A stretch of DNA of 64,000 nt from DATCYZ01 sp036526195 (lineage in GTDB: Bacteria > Pseudomonadota > Gammaproteobacteria > Burkholderiales > SG8-39): the NCBI GenBank assembly GCA_036526195.1, contig DATCYZ010000029.1:1-64000 (forward strand). The letters run 5' to 3'. This document shows positions 61,349 through 64,000 of this stretch, piece by piece. Below the pieces are notes generated by a model, which was not told the origin of the DNA, did no database searches, and was given only the letters and a program-made list of their open reading frames with translations. The stretch's first letter is position 1. Every line of letters starts with the position of its first letter. The position numbers were made by a program, and so were the translations under genes.

Positions 61349-63363
61349 GCCCCGAGTGTAGCGGGATCGAGCGCCGCGAGCACCGGCGGCACCGGGCAGT
61401 CGAGCGTCGCGGCCACGGTGCGCACCAGTTCGGCCTGCGCCAGGCGAAAGCCGCCGTGCGCCGCGGTGTCGAGGCAGGCGCGCAGCACGCGCGGCTTGCC
61501 GAGCGGCGCGAGGCGGCGCAGGCGCTCGAGCGCCTCGCCCACGCGCACGAGCGACAGTTCGCCGATCGGCACCAGCGCGTCGGTCGGCAGGCCGAGGCGC
61601 GGCGCGCCCTCGGCGAAGGCCGCGGCCGCCTCGCCGCGCGCCGCATGCGCGATCAGCGAGAGCACCAGGCCCGCCTCCCCCGCCACCTGTTCCATCTTGT
61701 CGAATTCGCTCCGCACCGGGCGCCCCGCGCCCTCGCGCAGGTGCTGACGCAGGAAGGTGAGCAGCACGAACTCCGCAAGCGTCACGCGCCGGTCCGCCGC
61801 CACGACCGCCGCGAGGTCCTCGACGAAGGCATCACGCCCCGCCTGCGGCTGCGCCTTGAGCGCCGGCAGCGCGAGTTCCGCCAGCGGCAGCACGCAGGCG
61901 CGGCCGAGCGCGGCGATCTCCTGCCACGCGGCAAGCGCTTCCTTCGCGGCCGCCGCATCGCGACGCGCGGTGAGCGCGGCGAGCTCGGCGGCGCGCACCG
62001 TCTCGTCCTTCTCGAGGGCGAGGGCGAACATCACCTGTTCGGCGCCGGCCGCGGTGTCCAGTCGCGTGCGCGTCGTCGCGGGCACCGAGGCGATCAGCCG
62101 CGCGGCCGCATCGAGGTGTTCGCGTCCCGGATGGCCGACCGCCGCGGCCACGCCGGCGAGCGCGGCTGCAGTGGTCAGTTTTTCGCCTGCGCCCAGCGTC
62201 CTCACCACGTTGCCGCCGCCGTCGATCACCGCCACCGCGCCCAACTGGTGGATGCCCTCGCGCGCGCGGCGGTAGTCCTCGATGCGGAATCGCGGGTGCA
62301 CGCGGCGGATGCGTTCGTCGATCGGCGGGTGGGTGCTGAAGCCCGGCCCCAGCCAGGTGCCCACGGCCTGGGCGAAGAACATGTGGCTCGCATCCTCGGC
62401 ATGCGGGTGCAGCAGGCGCGTGCCCAGACGCAGCGAGCGCGTCGAATCCAGCGCCCCGGCGATGCCCTCGGGATTGCGCGTGAACTGCACGCTGGCGGCG
62501 TCGGCGAGGAACTCGCGCTGGCGGCCGATCGCGGACTTGATCAGGCGCGCCGCCATCACCCCGACATGGCCGACGCCGGCGAGCACCACGCCCGCCAGCA
62601 GCAGGCCCGGAGAAAGCGTCTGCTTCTCGCGCTTCACGCCGATCGCGCCGCGCACCGCCACGCGCACCATGTGCTCCCCGGCCTGGCCGATGAACACGAT
62701 GCCGTACAGCAGGCCGAGCAGCCAGACGTTCAGGCGCATGTCGCCGTTCAGGATGTGGCTGAACTCGTGGGCGATCACGCCCTGCAACTCGTCGCGGGTG
62801 AGCTTCTGCATCGCTGCGCGCGTGACGACGATCACCGCCTCGTTGGCGCTGTAGCCCGCGGCGAGCGCGTTGATCGCGGTCTCGTCCTCCATGACGTATA
62901 CAGGGGGCACCGACATGCCCGAGGCGATCGCCATCTCCTCGACCACGTTGAGCAGCCGCGTGACCGCCGCGTTCGCCTGCCCGCGCTCGATAGGCCGCGC
63001 ATCCAGCAATTCGGCCACCGCCTCGCCGCCGCCGCGCAACTGCCACATGCGCCAGAGCGAGGCCGCGACCATCAGGGCGAGCATGCCGCCGCCGATCGAC
63101 CAGAAGAAGCCGCGCGGCACGCCCTTCGAAAGCACCTCGAAGTAGTTGCGCACCGGGCTGCGCAGGTCGAGCGTGAGCGACACGCCCTCGGGCAGGGGGC
63201 CGCCCCAAAACAGGATGAACAGCGCGAACAGCGCCCCGGCGATCAGCGCGACCGTTGCCGCGACCGCCACCACGGCGAGCGCGTAGACCGGCAGGAGGCG
63301 GCGCGTGGTGCGTCGCGCCGCCTCCTGCAACTCGAAGCAATCGGCGCTGCCCGCGCTCACCAT
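61345..63363 (-). CDS. M48 (HtpX-like) membrane metallopeptidase with C-terminal TerB-like domain
   Basis: The 672-residue protein has two N-terminal membrane helices (about residues 25-55 and 85-105). The zinc site HExxH is at 199-203 (VIAHEFSHILNGD), and the third ligand Glu lies in RQREFLADAASVQF. The last 230 residues are a helical domain (AVVAADRRVTLAEFVLL) that resembles TerB. M48 enzymes degrade damaged membrane proteins. It lies 3 bp after the partial gene on the right, which repeats its C-terminal domain. Confidence 0.9.
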   Translation of the reverse strand: MVSAGSADCFELQEAARRTTRRLLPVYALAVVAVAATVALIAGALFALFILFWGGPLPEGVSLTLDLRSPVRNYFEVLSKGVPRGFFWSIGGGMLALMVAASLWRMWQLRGGGEAVAELLDARPIERGQANAAVTRLLNVVEEMAIASGMSVPPVYVMEDETAINALAAGYSANEAVIVVTRAAMQKLTRDELQGVIAHEFSHILNGDMRLNVWLLGLLYGIVFIGQAGEHMVRVAVRGAIGVKREKQTLSPGLLLAGVVLAGVGHVGVMAARLIKSAIGRQREFLADAASVQFTRNPEGIAGALDSTRSLRLGTRLLHPHAEDASHMFFAQAVGTWLGPGFSTHPPIDERIRRVHPRFRIEDYRRAREGIHQLGAVAVIDGGGNVVRTLGAGEKLTTAAALAGVAAAVGHPGREHLDAAARLIASVPATTRTRLDTAAGAEQVMFALALEKDETVRAAELAALTARRDAAAAKEALAAWQEIAALGRACVLPLAELALPALKAQPQAGRDAFVEDLAAVVAADRRVTLAEFVLLTFLRQHLREGAGRPVRSEFDKMEQVAGEAGLVLSLIAHAARGEAAAAFAEGAPRLGLPTDALVPIGELSLVRVGEALERLRRLAPLGKPRVLRACLDTAAHGGFRLAQAELVRTVAATLDCPVPPVLAALDPATLGA

Positions 63364-63366
63364 CGA

Positions 63367-64000
63367 TCAGGCCTCGTGCGAGAGCGGATCGCTCGCCTCG
63401 AACCCGGCGGGCAGCGGGCAGTCGAGCACCGCGCCGATCACGCGCAGCAACTCGGCTTCCGCCACGCGGATCGTGCCGTCGGCGGTGACCGCGGCGAAGA
63501 GCCCCTTCACCAGCACCGCCTGCGCGAACGGCGCGAGCGCGCGCAGCGCCTCGAGCGCGTCCGCGAAGGCGGCCCCGGGCCTGCTCTGCGCCGGCATCGG
63601 CGCCTGCGGCAGGCCCATGGCCGACAGCGCGGCGCGCCAGGCCTCGCGCGATCGCGCCTCGCCGTCGGCGCCGTCGTGCCGGCCCGCATGGCAGAGCAAC
63701 TCGAGCACCTGCAGCACTTCGGACCGGGCCGACTCCAGCGTGCGCGCGCCGGCCGCCGCGCGCGGCGGCGCCGGCGACAACTGGCTGCGCACCAGTTGCA
63801 GCACCACGAACTCCGCCAGCGTGACGCGCCGGTCGGCGTGGATCACGATCTCGAGCGCGCGCAGCAGCGCGTCCTGCGCCGCTTTCGGCGCGCGCTTGAG
63901 CGCCGGCAGCGCAAGGTCGACGAGCGGCAACCTGAATGCCGGGCCGAGCGGCGCGATCGAGGGTTCGAGCGCGTTCGCCGCCTGTGCGAGCGCGCCCAGA
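63367..64000 (-). CDS. C-terminal part of an M48-peptidase-like paralog (partial)
   Basis: The frame is open to the right edge and continues outside. The visible part matches the C-terminal 200 residues of the neighbouring M48 protein: RLPLVDLALPALKRAPKAAQDALL...HADRRVTLAEFVVLQLVRSQL against VLPLAELALPALKAQPQAGRDAFV...AADRRVTLAEFVLLTFLRQHL. It is therefore a tandem paralog. Whether it also has the peptidase domain cannot be seen. Stop at 63367, 3 bp before the next start. Confidence 0.82.
   Translation of the reverse strand, partial: LGALAQAANALEPSIAPLGPAFRLPLVDLALPALKRAPKAAQDALLRALEIVIHADRRVTLAEFVVLQLVRSQLSPAPPRAAAGARTLESARSEVLQVLELLCHAGRHDGADGEARSREAWRAALSAMGLPQAPMPAQSRPGAAFADALEALRALAPFAQAVLVKGLFAAVTADGTIRVAEAELLRVIGAVLDCPLPAGFEASDPLSHEA

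Overview
The window is about 64 kb of very GC-rich, densely packed chromosomal DNA. Several features point to a betaproteobacterium, most likely Burkholderiales: an orphan Bug-type solute receptor, a MetH-free mix of HpaB, HxlR and Cox-type catabolic genes, the divergent pmbA/darP pair, and a tandem glycine riboswitch in front of gcvHP-gcvT. No rRNA, tRNA, phage, IS or CRISPR sequence was seen. Genes on both strands have the same composition, so there is no clear island boundary.

Left part (1-7.2 kb): the 3' end of a flavin monooxygenase, then two molybdenum-hydroxylase maturation genes (MocA-like cytidylyltransferase, XdhC) divergent from a complete CoxS-CoxL-CoxM enzyme that ends in a strong terminator. 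7.2-16 kb, all leftward: a branched-chain-amino-acid-type ABC importer (livKHMGF), a GntR/HutC regulator, an enolase-superfamily dehydratase/racemase, a D-2-hydroxyacid dehydrogenase and a Bug receptor. A 12-bp palindrome in front of the enolase gene is the likely operator.

16.4-33 kb, mostly rightward: two more molybdenum-hydroxylase loci. The first (CoxM-CoxS-MBL hydrolase-CoxL-SDR-acyl-CoA synthetase-tandem HxlR regulator) is tightly overlapped. The second starts with a CoxL-CoxG fusion, then CoxM, CoxS, an acyl-CoA ligase and an enoyl-CoA hydratase. Between them, on the other strand, lie an HpaB-type flavin monooxygenase and a cupin. The mix suggests uptake, hydroxylation, CoA activation and beta-oxidation-like breakdown of an aromatic or N-heterocyclic acid; the substrate cannot be read from sequence. 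A convergent leftward operon (DapA-like aldolase, atypical epimerase, unknown alpha/beta-barrel protein) follows.

35.7-47 kb: gcvHPT under a tandem glycine riboswitch, a long acyl-CoA dehydrogenase, then a CoxD (MoxR ATPase)-malonyl-CoA decarboxylase-CoxE (VWA)-CoxG-small membrane protein-AlaX run. This run is probably the maturation set serving one or more of the three Mo-hydroxylases 10-40 kb away.

47-64 kb: mainly housekeeping genes (degenerate cyclase-like protein, pmbA, darP, an MFS transporter, mog, a PilZ-like protein, thyA, argC, an LLM oxidoreductase). The end is a leftward operon of M48 peptidase paralogs, a large FAD/Fe-S dehydrogenase and an ankyrin protein. mog, like mocA and xdhC, serves molybdenum cofactor supply, so Mo enzymes are a theme of the whole window.

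The most unusual observations are the CoxL-CoxG fusion, an SDR that has lost its whole catalytic tetrad, a tandem HxlR regulator, a bipartite CCGGACGCC-N14-palindrome element present twice between convergent genes, and a duplicated argC 5' end wrapped around a hairpin element.
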